Shown here piece after piece: positions 1 to 7,278 of a DNA stretch of 36,632 bases. The DNA is taken from positions 1 to 36,632 of the forward strand of contig WRBK01000020.1 in NCBI GenBank assembly GCA_009784575.1, written 5' to 3'. A program made the position numbers and the translations under genes. This DNA comes from Defluviitaleaceae bacterium. Its GTDB lineage: Bacteria > Bacillota > Clostridia > Lachnospirales > WRAX01. Below the pieces are notes generated by a model. That model ran no database searches and was not told where the DNA came from. It saw only the letters and a list, made by a program, of their open reading frames with translations. How positions within the stretch are numbered: the first letter of the stretch is position 1; each line of letters opens with the position of its first letter.

Positions 1-82
1 AATCAGGCTCTATTCATTTCTTAATGGACTAATAGATTTATTTTCTTATAGAATACCTCCTCCTCATAGCTAGTTTTTGTCG

Positions 83-111
83 TTGACAAATAAGCCTGAG
101 GGTGGTATACT
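83..111 (+). promoter_or_regulatory. SigA-type promoter of small RNA, with overlapping dyad
   Basis: A consensus -35 TTGACA (83-88) and -10 TATACT (106-111) are separated by 17 bases, so transcription should begin near 118. A perfect 9-bp inverted repeat, AAGCCTGAG (92-100) and CTCAGGCTT (115-123), with a 14-base gap, brackets the -10 box. That position suits a repressor operator, but no regulator can be assigned. Confidence 0.75.
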
Positions 112-117
112 GTTCTC

Positions 118-202
118 AGGCTTTCGAGCCGATGGGTGTGCTTGTCCGACAGTGTTTTCTAGGCGTTTGCGGACAAGCACTACTTTTTATCGGCTCTTTT
201 TT
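118..202 (+). ncRNA. Predicted small structured RNA of about 85 nt, unknown class
   Basis: The unit starts at the predicted start site of the 83-111 promoter and ends in a rho-independent terminator. Its outer stem is GAGCCGAT (126-133) paired with ATCGGCTC (189-196), followed by six T (197-202). Nested inside is an 11-bp perfect stem, GTGCTTGTCCG (138-148) with CGGACAAGCAC (170-180). A 5' mini-hairpin GGCT-TTCG-AGCC (119-130) competes with the outer stem. No start codon with a ribosome binding site is evident. I do not recognise it as SRP RNA, 6S, tmRNA or a known riboswitch. It could be a trans-acting sRNA or a short attenuated leader. Confidence 0.6.
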
Positions 203-316
203 ATGTAGATGATATTTGCATAAATCCTTATTCGGGAAGGGCTTTTTGATATACTATAACATTTTTCTGTAGAGAAGAAATGTCTACTCAAAAGCAAATA
301 CCATCCTACATCTTCC

Positions 317-345
317 ATTTTACAATATGTGTGAAAATATGTCAA
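317..345 (-). promoter_or_regulatory. Leftward SigA-type promoter facing the small RNA
   Basis: Read on the minus strand, TTGACA (345-340) and TAAAAT (322-317) are separated by 17 bases. Transcription would start near 310 and run leftward through the antisense of the 118-202 RNA. No open reading frame with a ribosome binding site follows inside the window, so the product would be noncoding or belong to a gene further left. Confidence 0.5.
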
Positions 346-348
346 GGG

Positions 349-419
349 TTATTGCGGAAAAACATCAACATGTTTATGCGAGCATCAATTAGGTTCTTGT
401 TGATGTTTTTCCGCAATAA
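349..419. repeat. 22-bp perfect inverted repeat with 27-base loop
   Basis: Positions 349-370 are the exact reverse complement of 398-419. The core of the left arm is TTGCGGAAAAACATCAACA. The loop is 371-397. No T-run follows on either strand, so it does not look like an intrinsic terminator. It sits between the leftward promoter (317-345) and the rightward promoter (455-483). It may be a cis-regulatory hairpin or operator, or a remnant of a miniature element. No second copy was noticed in the window. Confidence 0.7.
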
Positions 420-454
420 TATAGACTGCCGCCATTGCCTCATAAATCCCAGTC

Positions 455-489
455 TTGACCTAGGATTCCTTTTATGTTATAATCCTAGG
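455..489 (+). promoter_or_regulatory. Promoter of the FAD oxidoreductase gene with 9-bp dyad
   Basis: The -35 TTGACC (455-460) and -10 TATAAT (478-483) are 17 bases apart, which puts the start site at about 490, directly before the ATG at 491. A perfect inverted repeat, CCTAGGATT (459-467) and AATCCTAGG (481-489) with a 13-base gap, covers the spacer and the -10 region and is a good operator candidate. Confidence 0.7.
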
Positions 490-490
490 A

Positions 491-1744
491 ATGAAAACGC
501 AGATAAAAACAATCGTTATAGTAGGTGGTGGGGCAGCTGGCATGATGGCAGCTGGGGCTGCCGCCGAGCATAGTGCGCAGGATACACGAGTTGTGCTTTT
601 GGAGAAGAACGAAAGCTTAGGCAAAAAGCTATTACTAACAGGCGGTAGTCGCTGCAATATCACAAATACGGCAGATGTAGCGGATTTTGTGGAAAAGGTA
701 TTACGAAATCCTCATTTTCTGTATAGTGCGCTGTATGGCTTTGATTCATCAGCTTTGCGCGACTTTTTGCACGAGCTTGGGCTGGCAACAAAAGTGGAGG
801 ATGAAGGGCGCGTATTTCCTGTGTCTGATGATGCGGTGGATGTGCTAAAAGCTTTTGTGGGCTACCTAAAGAATGCAGGTGTAGAAGTGTTGTTAAATGC
901 GCCTGTGGCGGATATATCATCTAAGAGCGAGCAAGGTTTTTTGGTGAGACTAGAAGACGGCAGAGAAATTGTTGCAAATGCTGTGGTAATAGCCACGGGC
1001 GGGCTTTCCGCTCCGCATACAGGCTCAACAGGCGATGGCTACAAAATTACAAAAAACTTAGGGCATAATATCACAAAGCTATATCCTGCTATAGTTCCGC
1101 TAACTACTCAAAAGCCTGATATTACAGAGCTTATGGGACTTAGTATGACAAATGTAGAGCTTGTAGCGAAACGCGATGGCAAGGTGACATATAAGGACCT
1201 CGGAGACATAATTTTTACACATTTTGGTATATCTGGACCCCTTGCTTTACGTGCTAGCGCACATTTGGCGAAAAGTTTACACATGCCACATGAGTTTTAC
1301 CTAGATTTTATGCCAAATTTTTCGGAAAAAGATTTGGATGATAGCATATTGAAAATATTTGCGCAAAGCCTAAACAAGTCAGTGCAAAACTGCTTGCTGG
1401 AGCTATTGCCAAGCAGGCTGGTTTCTACATTACTTGAAAGTGCAGGCGTTGGTGAGGGTGTAAAGGCGAACGAATTAACAAAAGATGCGAGAAAGTCCAT
1501 ATGTCGCTATATCAAAGCTTTTAAGCTGGAGGTAACGGGCAGCGTGGGTTTTGGCGCGGCTGTGATAACTTGCGGTGGCGTGGAATGTAATGAGATAGAC
1601 CCCAGCACAATGCAATCCAAGCTTGTACCCAATCTGTATTTTGCGGGTGAGGTGATGGATGTGGATGCATTGACTGGCGGATATAATTTGACAATTGCCT
1701 TTTCTACAGGGCGATTGGCGGGAAAGAGTGCGGCATTATCATGA
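491..1744 (+). CDS. BaiN/HI0933-family NAD(P)/FAD-dependent oxidoreductase
   Basis: A 417-residue flavoprotein of the HI0933/BaiN (YhiN) family. The N-terminal dinucleotide-binding motif is VIVGGGAAGMMAA (about residues 9-21), followed by LEKNESLGKKLLLTGGSRCN, the characteristic family block. The central ATGGLSAPHTGSTGDGY stretch and the C-terminal YFAGEVMDVDALTGGYN motif are also typical and bind FAD. The physiological substrate is not known; the bile-acid role of BaiN should not be assumed. The start is fixed: an in-frame stop lies at 461-463, no other start codon lies between, and the GGG motif needs this N-terminus. No usable Shine-Dalgarno precedes it, so the message is probably leaderless. 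The stop overlaps aroH by four bases. This gene is commonly found next to cmk in Clostridia. Confidence 0.92.
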   Translation: MKTQIKTIVIVGGGAAGMMAAGAAAEHSAQDTRVVLLEKNESLGKKLLLTGGSRCNITNTADVADFVEKVLRNPHFLYSALYGFDSSALRDFLHELGLATKVEDEGRVFPVSDDAVDVLKAFVGYLKNAGVEVLLNAPVADISSKSEQGFLVRLEDGREIVANAVVIATGGLSAPHTGSTGDGYKITKNLGHNITKLYPAIVPLTTQKPDITELMGLSMTNVELVAKRDGKVTYKDLGDIIFTHFGISGPLALRASAHLAKSLHMPHEFYLDFMPNFSEKDLDDSILKIFAQSLNKSVQNCLLELLPSRLVSTLLESAGVGEGVKANELTKDARKSICRYIKAFKLEVTGSVGFGAAVITCGGVECNEIDPSTMQSKLVPNLYFAGEVMDVDALTGGYNLTIAFSTGRLAGKSAALS

Positions 1745-2100
1745 TTAGAGCAATAAGAGGCGCAACAACGGCAGAAAATACAAAGCAAAGTATAGTTTCT
1801 GCCACAAAAGAACTATTGCAAGAAATTTTGCAAGCCAATAAACTTGAGATAGACCAAGTGATTTCGATATTATTTACAGCGACACCAGACCTGTATGCGG
1901 CATATCCTGCCATGGCGGCTCGCGAGCTAGGCATGATCCATGCATCGTTGATGTGTGCGCAGGAAATGCGGGTTCTTGGCAGTTTGCCTTATTGCATACG
2001 CGTACAAGCTACAGTAGAAACAAAAGTGAAACAAAAAGACCTGCGGCATATATATTTAAAGGAAGCGCGGGCATTAAGACCAGACTTAATCAATAAATGA
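1741..2100 (+). CDS. aroH: Chorismate mutase, AroH type
   Basis: This 119-residue protein converts chorismate to prephenate, the branch step to phenylalanine and tyrosine. It matches the trimeric Bacillus-type AroH fold along its whole length (family about 120-127 residues). Visible catalytic residues are Arg6 in IRGATT, Glu75 in CAQEMRV, Arg87 in PYCIRV and Tyr105 in HIYLKEA, corresponding to the well-studied B. subtilis active site. The ATG overlaps the upstream stop (ATGA), so the two genes are translationally coupled. No other aromatic gene is adjacent; DAHP synthase lies at 19934-20875 on the other strand. A monofunctional enzyme with no regulatory ACT domain. Confidence 0.93.
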   Translation: MIRAIRGATTAENTKQSIVSATKELLQEILQANKLEIDQVISILFTATPDLYAAYPAMAARELGMIHASLMCAQEMRVLGSLPYCIRVQATVETKVKQKDLRHIYLKEARALRPDLINK

Positions 2101-2115
2101 TAGCATGAGGATTTT

Positions 2116-2793
2116 ATGAGGATAAGGATTGCAATAGATGGGCCTTCTGGTTCTGGCAAAAGCACCATAGCAAAGGCTGTAGCGGCACGGCTAGGCTTTG
2201 TACATATAGATACAGGGGCTATGTTTCGTGCGGTGGCACTTTGTGCATACAGGTCAGGAAAAAAATGGGATAATGAAAGCGAAGTGCTATCTATTTTAGG
2301 TGGCATTAACATAGATATAGCATATGTGCAGGGCGGTCAGCGCGTTTATGTCTCTGGCGAAGATGTTACGGATGCCGTGCGTACAGCAGAGATGGGCGTA
2401 GGAGCAGCAGCGGTAGCCACCTATGAAGGCGTACGCGAAAAGCTTTTGCAGATACAGCAAAGGCTGGTAAAAAGCCGCAATGTTGTGATGGATGGGCGGG
2501 ATATTGGTACAGTGGTTTTGCCTGATGCACCTGTAAAGATTTTTTTGACAGCATCGCTTGAAGCGCGTGTACAGCGCAGGCTAAACGAGCTTTCCGCGAT
2601 GGGGTTAACACATGATGTAGACAGCATAACACAGCAAATGCAAAAGCGCGATTATGATGATACAAATAGGGCATCTGCTCCGCTAAAATGCGCTCCAGAT
2701 TCTGTGATGGTGGACACAAGCGACATGGATATAGAGCAAGTTATAGAAACTATATTGCAAATAATAAAAGAAAAAGGTGTTTTGGATGTATAA
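2116..2793 (+). CDS. cmk: Cytidylate kinase
   Basis: Phosphorylates CMP and dCMP using ATP, in the cytoplasm. The P-loop GPSGSGKS is at residues 9-16, followed by the HIDTGAMFRA block that contacts the nucleotide. The VMDGRDIGTVVLPDA motif and the RRLNEL plus QKRDYDDTNR segments are typical of Cmk. Its length of 225 residues is normal. GAGG at 2107-2110 sits five bases before the ATG. The 3' end overlaps the next gene by a few bases. The order cmk, plsC, ispH-rpsA is a recurrent clostridial arrangement. Confidence 0.96.
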   Translation: MRIRIAIDGPSGSGKSTIAKAVAARLGFVHIDTGAMFRAVALCAYRSGKKWDNESEVLSILGGINIDIAYVQGGQRVYVSGEDVTDAVRTAEMGVGAAAVATYEGVREKLLQIQQRLVKSRNVVMDGRDIGTVVLPDAPVKIFLTASLEARVQRRLNELSAMGLTHDVDSITQQMQKRDYDDTNRASAPLKCAPDSVMVDTSDMDIEQVIETILQIIKEKGVLDV

Positions 2794-3376
2794 ATTTGCC
2801 AAGATAGTAGTAAGTCCATTTTATAGGCTTTTGTTTCGTTTCAAAATAACGGGCAGAGAGAATGTCCCAAAAACAGGCAGTGTTATTTTGTGTGCCAACC
2901 ACACAAGCAATCAAGATGTCTTGGTGCTTGCCGTGGCATCGCGCCGCTCGTTACATTTTCTAGCAAAGCATGAGCTATGGAAAACAAAGAAGCTTGCCTG
3001 GCTATTTGATAGACTTGGTGCAGTGCCTATAAACCGCGAAAATCCTAGCATGGATAGCTTTAAGCGTACGGTGGCTTTGTTAAAGGATGGTCGTGCTATA
3101 GCTATATTTATGCAGGGCGGCAGACGAGAAGAGCTAAACCAAGATGATGCAAAGGCTGGCGTTGCACTGTTTGCGGTGAAGGGCAAGTCGCCTGTTGTGC
3201 CTATAAATATCTCTTCTGATTTTAAGGTGTTTTCAAAAGTATATATAAATATAGGCGAACCCATATCCTTCGAGGATTATTGGGATAAAAAGATACGCAC
3301 AGAACAACTAAATGAAATAGCTGGGCGCGTGATGGATGCAATATCAAGCCTGAAAACCCCAGCGGCGGCGGTGTAG
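2786..3376 (+). CDS. PlsC-like 1-acylglycerol-3-phosphate O-acyltransferase
   Basis: A member of the PlsC/LPLAT family, which transfers an acyl chain to lysophosphatidic acid in phospholipid synthesis at the cytoplasmic membrane. The catalytic HX4D motif is NHTSNQD (His39, Asp44), and GAVPINREN is the second conserved block. Motif III, usually FPEGTR, reads FMQGGR here: the glutamate is replaced and the proline is lost. A hydrophobic N-terminus is consistent with membrane association. I chose the ATG at 2786 because AAAAAGG (2771-2777) lies eight bases upstream; a GTG at 2777 would have no site. The gene overlaps the end of cmk by 8 bases and is separated by two bases from ispH-rpsA. About 196 residues, compact for the family. 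Confidence 0.88.
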   Translation: MYKFAKIVVSPFYRLLFRFKITGRENVPKTGSVILCANHTSNQDVLVLAVASRRSLHFLAKHELWKTKKLAWLFDRLGAVPINRENPSMDSFKRTVALLKDGRAIAIFMQGGRREELNQDDAKAGVALFAVKGKSPVVPINISSDFKVFSKVYINIGEPISFEDYWDKKIRTEQLNEIAGRVMDAISSLKTPAAAV

Positions 3377-3378
3377 AG

Positions 3379-5475
3379 ATGGAAATTATTTTAGCAGACG
3401 AATATGGATTTTGTTTTGGGGTAAAAAGAGCAGTGGATGGTGTGTATGAAGCGGCAAAGGATGGCGCAAAAGTCTCCATAATAGGTCCTGTTACGCACAA
3501 TAAGGCTGTGACTGCGGATATGACCAAAAAAGGCATACAAATTGTGAAAAGCGTAGATGAAATTAAGGATGGCATGGCTATTATCCGCGCACATGGAGAG
3601 CCGCCGCAGACCTATCAAACCCTTTTTGATAAAAATCTGGATTATATGGACTTAACATGTCCGTGCGTAAAGGCAAACCAAAAGCTAGCAAAAGCCAAAT
3701 ATGATGACAATATGGTAGTGATAATTGCTGGTGATGCAAATCATCCAGAAATAATTGGTATAAATGGCTGGATAGAAGACAATGCTATCATAATAAATGA
3801 TGCCATGCAACTAGAAAGCATGACTTTTGACAGCGGGAAATCGTATTTTTTGATGTCTCAGACTACGTTTTCCATAAAAAGTTTTGAAGAAATAGTCATA
3901 AAATTGCAAGATATTGTGCAAAACGCTGAAATTAATATCGAAATATCTAATACCATATGTAAAGATACACAAAAAATGCAAAAGGCAGCAGAAAATTTAG
4001 CTAAAAATGTGGATAAGATGATAGTTATTGGGGATGCTGATAGCTCCAATAGCCGCAAATTATATGAATTGAGCCGCAATATTCAAAAAAATACATATTT
4101 TATTGAAAGTATTGATGATTTAGAGTTGAAAAACTTTTCGTTTTCTGATAGAATTGGTATAACCGCAGGAGCGTCTACCCCTCCTGCTACAATAGAGGAG
4201 GCTGTCAAACGAATGAGCGATTATGAAAAAAGCTTAGGAGAGGACACAAATGTGTCAAATGAAGATGTAAATGAAAGTGCTGCAAAAGGCGAAAATTTTG
4301 AGCAGATGCTTGAAGAATCAATGACCACTTTACATACGGGGCAAATTGTCAAGGGCAAAGTTATCAGCGTCGTAAATGGTGAAGTTATGGTGGATTTGCA
4401 ATATAAATCCGATGGTATCATACAAAGAAACCAATTTTCCGACGACCCTAACATAGACCCAGCTAGTGCTGTAAAAGCAGGCGATGAGATAGAGGTCTTT
4501 GTTCTGCGCGTTAATGATGGCGACGGCAATGTTCTTTTGTCCAAAAAGCGTATAGATGCGCAAAAGGGCTATAAAGAAATCGAAGCCGCCTTTACAGCAG
4601 AGCAACCAATGGCGGGCAAAATTACAGAGGTTGTTAAAGGTGGCGTTATTGCGAATATAGCTGGTGTACGTACCTTTGTGCCATCTACACAGGTATCTGA
4701 GCGTTTCGTAAAAGACCTTAGTTCAATGATTGGTCAAACGCTTCATTTCATGATTCTTGAATTAGACAAAACTAAACGTCCATGGCGTGTCATTGCTGGT
4801 CGTAGAGCTTTGGCGGCAAAAGAAGCGGCAGATAAAAAAGATGCGGCAATGGCTGGTCTTGATGAAGGTGACAAGGTTACGGGTCAAGTATCTAGCGTGG
4901 CGGCTTTTGGTGCTTTCGTTGATTTGGGTGGCGTTGACGGTCTTATCCACGTTTCCGAGCTATCCTGGGGTCGTGTGAAAAAGGTTTCGGATGTGCTTAA
5001 GGAAGGCGATGTTGTTGAAGCTTATGTTATCAAGCTTGACAAAGAAAAAGGCAAAGTGTCGCTTTCGCTTAAAGATGTATCAAATGACCCATGGGCAAAT
5101 ATCGAAACAAAATATCCTGTAGGTGCTATAGTATCTGGTAAAGTTGTGCGCATGGTGAACTTTGGTGCGTTTATTGAGCTGGAAGACGGCGTTGATGGTC
5201 TTGTACACATTTCGCAAATAGCTCATAAGCATGTGGCAAAGCCAGAAGAAGAGCTTTCTGTAGGGCAAGAGGTGCAGGTGAAGGTTACTGAACTTAATGT
5301 AGAAAACAAAAAGATTAGCCTTTCCATTAAAGAAACCTTGGAAGCACCAGTTTACGATGATGATTATGACGACGACTACGATGATGATTATGACGACGAC
5401 TACGATGATGATTATGACGACGACTACGATGATGTAGAAGAAGTGGAAGCAACTGAAGAAAATACTGAAGAATAA
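3379..5475 (+). CDS. ispH-rpsA: IspH-ribosomal protein S1 fusion
   Basis: A 698-residue fusion of two normally separate proteins, known in many Clostridia. Residues 1-280 are 4-hydroxy-3-methylbut-2-enyl diphosphate reductase, the last enzyme of the MEP isoprenoid pathway. The iron-sulfur cysteines are Cys12, Cys94 or Cys96 in TCPC, and Cys194. Substrate residues include His40, His72 (RAHGEPP), His122 and Glu124 (NHPE), SSNSRK (222-227) and AGAST (263-267). Residues about 315-670 carry four S1 RNA-binding domains; the third and fourth have the classical GAFVDLGGVDGLIHVSE and GAFIELEDGVDGLVHIS cores. The C-terminus is a repetitive Asp/Tyr then Glu-rich acidic tail. It ends just before a strong terminator. 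How the redox and ribosome functions are linked is not known from the sequence. Confidence 0.95.
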   Translation: MEIILADEYGFCFGVKRAVDGVYEAAKDGAKVSIIGPVTHNKAVTADMTKKGIQIVKSVDEIKDGMAIIRAHGEPPQTYQTLFDKNLDYMDLTCPCVKANQKLAKAKYDDNMVVIIAGDANHPEIIGINGWIEDNAIIINDAMQLESMTFDSGKSYFLMSQTTFSIKSFEEIVIKLQDIVQNAEINIEISNTICKDTQKMQKAAENLAKNVDKMIVIGDADSSNSRKLYELSRNIQKNTYFIESIDDLELKNFSFSDRIGITAGASTPPATIEEAVKRMSDYEKSLGEDTNVSNEDVNESAAKGENFEQMLEESMTTLHTGQIVKGKVISVVNGEVMVDLQYKSDGIIQRNQFSDDPNIDPASAVKAGDEIEVFVLRVNDGDGNVLLSKKRIDAQKGYKEIEAAFTAEQPMAGKITEVVKGGVIANIAGVRTFVPSTQVSERFVKDLSSMIGQTLHFMILELDKTKRPWRVIAGRRALAAKEAADKKDAAMAGLDEGDKVTGQVSSVAAFGAFVDLGGVDGLIHVSELSWGRVKKVSDVLKEGDVVEAYVIKLDKEKGKVSLSLKDVSNDPWANIETKYPVGAIVSGKVVRMVNFGAFIELEDGVDGLVHISQIAHKHVAKPEEELSVGQEVQVKVTELNVENKKISLSIKETLEAPVYDDDYDDDYDDDYDDDYDDDYDDDYDDVEEVEATEENTEE
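5353..5433 (+). repeat. 24-bp tandem repeat encoding acidic YDDDYDDD tail
   Basis: Three identical 24-bp units run from 5353 to 5424, plus nine bases of a fourth. Each unit encodes YDDD twice, with the first half in T-ending codons (GATGATGATTAT phase) and the second in C-ending codons (GACGACGACTAC phase). Exact repetition at the DNA level suggests recent expansion by slippage or unequal recombination. Confidence 0.9.
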
Positions 5476-5479
5476 ACCT

Positions 5480-5506
5480 AAGGGGAATGGTGACATTCCC
5501 CTTTTT
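5480..5506 (+). terminator. Rho-independent terminator after ispH-rpsA
   Basis: GGGGAATG (5482-5489), loop GTGA, and CATTCCCC (5494-5501) form an 8-bp stem followed by a T-run at 5502-5506. It lies six bases after the stop codon and closes the left-hand operon. Confidence 0.9.
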
Positions 5507-5536
5507 GGGTCAACAATGAAAATCGGGGGTTATATC

Positions 5537-6628
5537 ATGCAAAATTTTATTGCTATTATAGATATATATCATGAAGAAAGCATAAGGTCGGCATATCCTG
5601 CCAGTCATCATAAGATATTCGGCGTGAGAGTAATAGATTATATGCTACGCGCGCTCATGCAGGCTACGGCACAAAAGATTTTTGTTCTGGTAGAAAAAGC
5701 AGAATATTGTCATTATTTGGATGATGCTATTGCGCCTGTTATCTGCAAAGGCAGAGGCAACACATCCGTTGAGGATATTGTGCAGGATTATGGACAAGAT
5801 GCCATATGCCTTGTTTTATCTGGGGCGATGATGGTAGATGCCATGGATATAGCAAGTGCTTTGCGATATGCAATGCAAACAAGCACGAAAGTTCTTAATA
5901 TAGAAGATGCGGAAGGCTTTGATACCGGCCTTATCATTGAAAATAGGGTTTCGTTAGCCAGAGCAACCAAATTGGTGCAGACACGTATAAACAATGGGCA
6001 TATGTATAATGGTGTAACTATGATAAATCCAGATGCAACCTACATAGCTCCAGATGTAAAGATAGGCATGGACACAATAATATATCCCAATGTAACTATA
6101 GAAGGCGATACCACGATAGGCGCGAACTGCCTAATAGGGCAAAACTGCCGCATCTTAAATATGAAAATAGGCGATGGTGTAGAGATTTGGGATAGTACAT
6201 GCGTGGAATCTGAAATAGGCGATGGCACATCGGTTGGGCCATATGCATATCTACGTCCAAATTCTGTTATTGGTAAAAAATGCAAGATAGGTGACTTTGT
6301 CGAGATAAAAAATGCTACAATGGGTGATGGTAGCAAAGCCAGCCACCTTGGTTACATAGGGGATGCCATCATCGGCAAAAATGTAAACTTTGGCTGTGGT
6401 GCAATCACTGTAAACTATGACGGCAAATGTAAAAGCCAGACTGTGGTGGAAGATAATGCTTTTATTGGTAGCAATAGCAATCTTGTAGCACCTGTGAGGG
6501 TTTGCGAGGGGGCATATGTTGCCGCTGGCTCCACAATTACAAAGGAGGTGCCATGCGATGCGCTTGCCGTGGCTAGGTCGAGACAAGAAAACAAAGAGGG
6601 CTGGGTCAGCAAACGAAGGGGAAAATAA
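5537..6628 (+). CDS. GlmU-like acetyltransferase with degenerate uridyltransferase domain
   Basis: The C-terminal half is a clear GlmU left-handed beta-helix that acetylates glucosamine-1-phosphate on the way to UDP-GlcNAc. Hexapeptide repeats start at about residue 165, and key residues are present: Arg240 in LRPNS, the GDFVEIKNA block, His270 in SKASHLGY, NYDG (293-296), and the C-terminal ALAVARSRQENKEGW. The N-terminal half is only about 135 residues before the ENRVSLARA linker, against about 225 in E. coli. It also lacks the nucleotide-binding GXGTRM loop and a clear UDP site. The pyrophosphorylase function is therefore probably lost. The start at 5537 is preferred because GGGGG (5524-5528) lies eight bases upstream; an ATG at 5516 is possible. 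It abuts pth. Confidence 0.85.
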   Translation: MQNFIAIIDIYHEESIRSAYPASHHKIFGVRVIDYMLRALMQATAQKIFVLVEKAEYCHYLDDAIAPVICKGRGNTSVEDIVQDYGQDAICLVLSGAMMVDAMDIASALRYAMQTSTKVLNIEDAEGFDTGLIIENRVSLARATKLVQTRINNGHMYNGVTMINPDATYIAPDVKIGMDTIIYPNVTIEGDTTIGANCLIGQNCRILNMKIGDGVEIWDSTCVESEIGDGTSVGPYAYLRPNSVIGKKCKIGDFVEIKNATMGDGSKASHLGYIGDAIIGKNVNFGCGAITVNYDGKCKSQTVVEDNAFIGSNSNLVAPVRVCEGAYVAAGSTITKEVPCDALAVARSRQENKEGWVSKRRGK

Positions 6629-6629
6629 A

Positions 6630-7271
6630 ATGGCATACCTGATTTTTGGGCTTGGCAACCCAGGGCGAAAATACGCGCATAGCCGCCATAATATAGGCTT
6701 TGAGGTTATAGATGTGATGGCGCGTGACCACGAGATACGCCTAAAGGAATCAAAATTCGCTGCTTTTGCGGGCGAGGGCTTTATTGGTGGGCAAAAGGTG
6801 GTGCTTGTTAAGCCCACAACATATATGAATCTCTCTGGCGAGGCGGTGCGGGATTTTGTGCGCTGGTATAAAATAAATCCTGAAGATTTTGCCAGCCGCA
6901 TAATTGTGGTATATGACGATATAGCCCTGCCCGTGGGCAAGCTTCGCATACGCGAGCGCGGCAGTGCTGGCGGACATAATGGCATGAAAAATATTCTGTA
7001 TCATTTGGAAACAGACGAATTTTTGCGCATACGTGTAGGGGTTGGTAGCAAACCAGAGGGCGGAAATCTCTCTGCGCATGTGTTAGGCAAGGTGGATGCA
7101 GATGAAGAAACCGTGATGGTGCAGGGCATACTGACAGCCGCCGCCGCTGTGGAGGATATAATAAGAAGCGGAGCAGATTTTGCTATGAATAAGCATAATC
7201 CTCCAGCGAAGCCTCCTAGACCGCCCAAGCCGCCAAAAGAAGAAGAGAAAAAGGCTGACGAGGGAAGTTAA
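6630..7271 (+). CDS. pth: Peptidyl-tRNA hydrolase
   Basis: Cleaves peptidyl-tRNA released by stalled ribosomes, recycling tRNA in the cytoplasm. Catalytic and binding residues are in place: Asn10 in GLGNPG, His20 in SRHNIGF, Asp96 in YDDIALPVGK and Asn117 in GGHNG. The catalytic domain spans about 185 residues, as usual. An extra C-terminal tail of about 25 residues rich in proline, lysine and glutamate (PPAKPPRPPKPPKEEEKK) follows. The ATG at 6630 is one base after the glmU-like stop, with AAGGGG (6616-6621) eight bases upstream. In many Firmicutes pth and mfd are neighbours downstream of glmU and prs; here two extra genes sit between pth and mfd. Confidence 0.96.
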   Translation: MAYLIFGLGNPGRKYAHSRHNIGFEVIDVMARDHEIRLKESKFAAFAGEGFIGGQKVVLVKPTTYMNLSGEAVRDFVRWYKINPEDFASRIIVVYDDIALPVGKLRIRERGSAGGHNGMKNILYHLETDEFLRIRVGVGSKPEGGNLSAHVLGKVDADEETVMVQGILTAAAAVEDIIRSGADFAMNKHNPPAKPPRPPKPPKEEEKKADEGS

Positions 7272-7278
7272 GACATGA

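Noticed and set aside
40-75. Minus-strand GAGGAGGAGG as ribosome binding site of a leftward gene
   Set aside because: No start codon lies at a suitable distance and no reading frame continues to the window edge.
5080-5496. Long minus-strand reading frame opposite rpsA with Val/Ile-rich repeats
   Set aside because: It is the antisense of the Asp/Tyr repeat and S1 domain coding region, with no ribosome binding site.
6516-6629. Upstream extension of the pth reading frame inside the GlmU-like gene
   Set aside because: The added residues have no pth homology, the conserved N-terminus starts at 6630, and a ribosome binding site precedes that codon.
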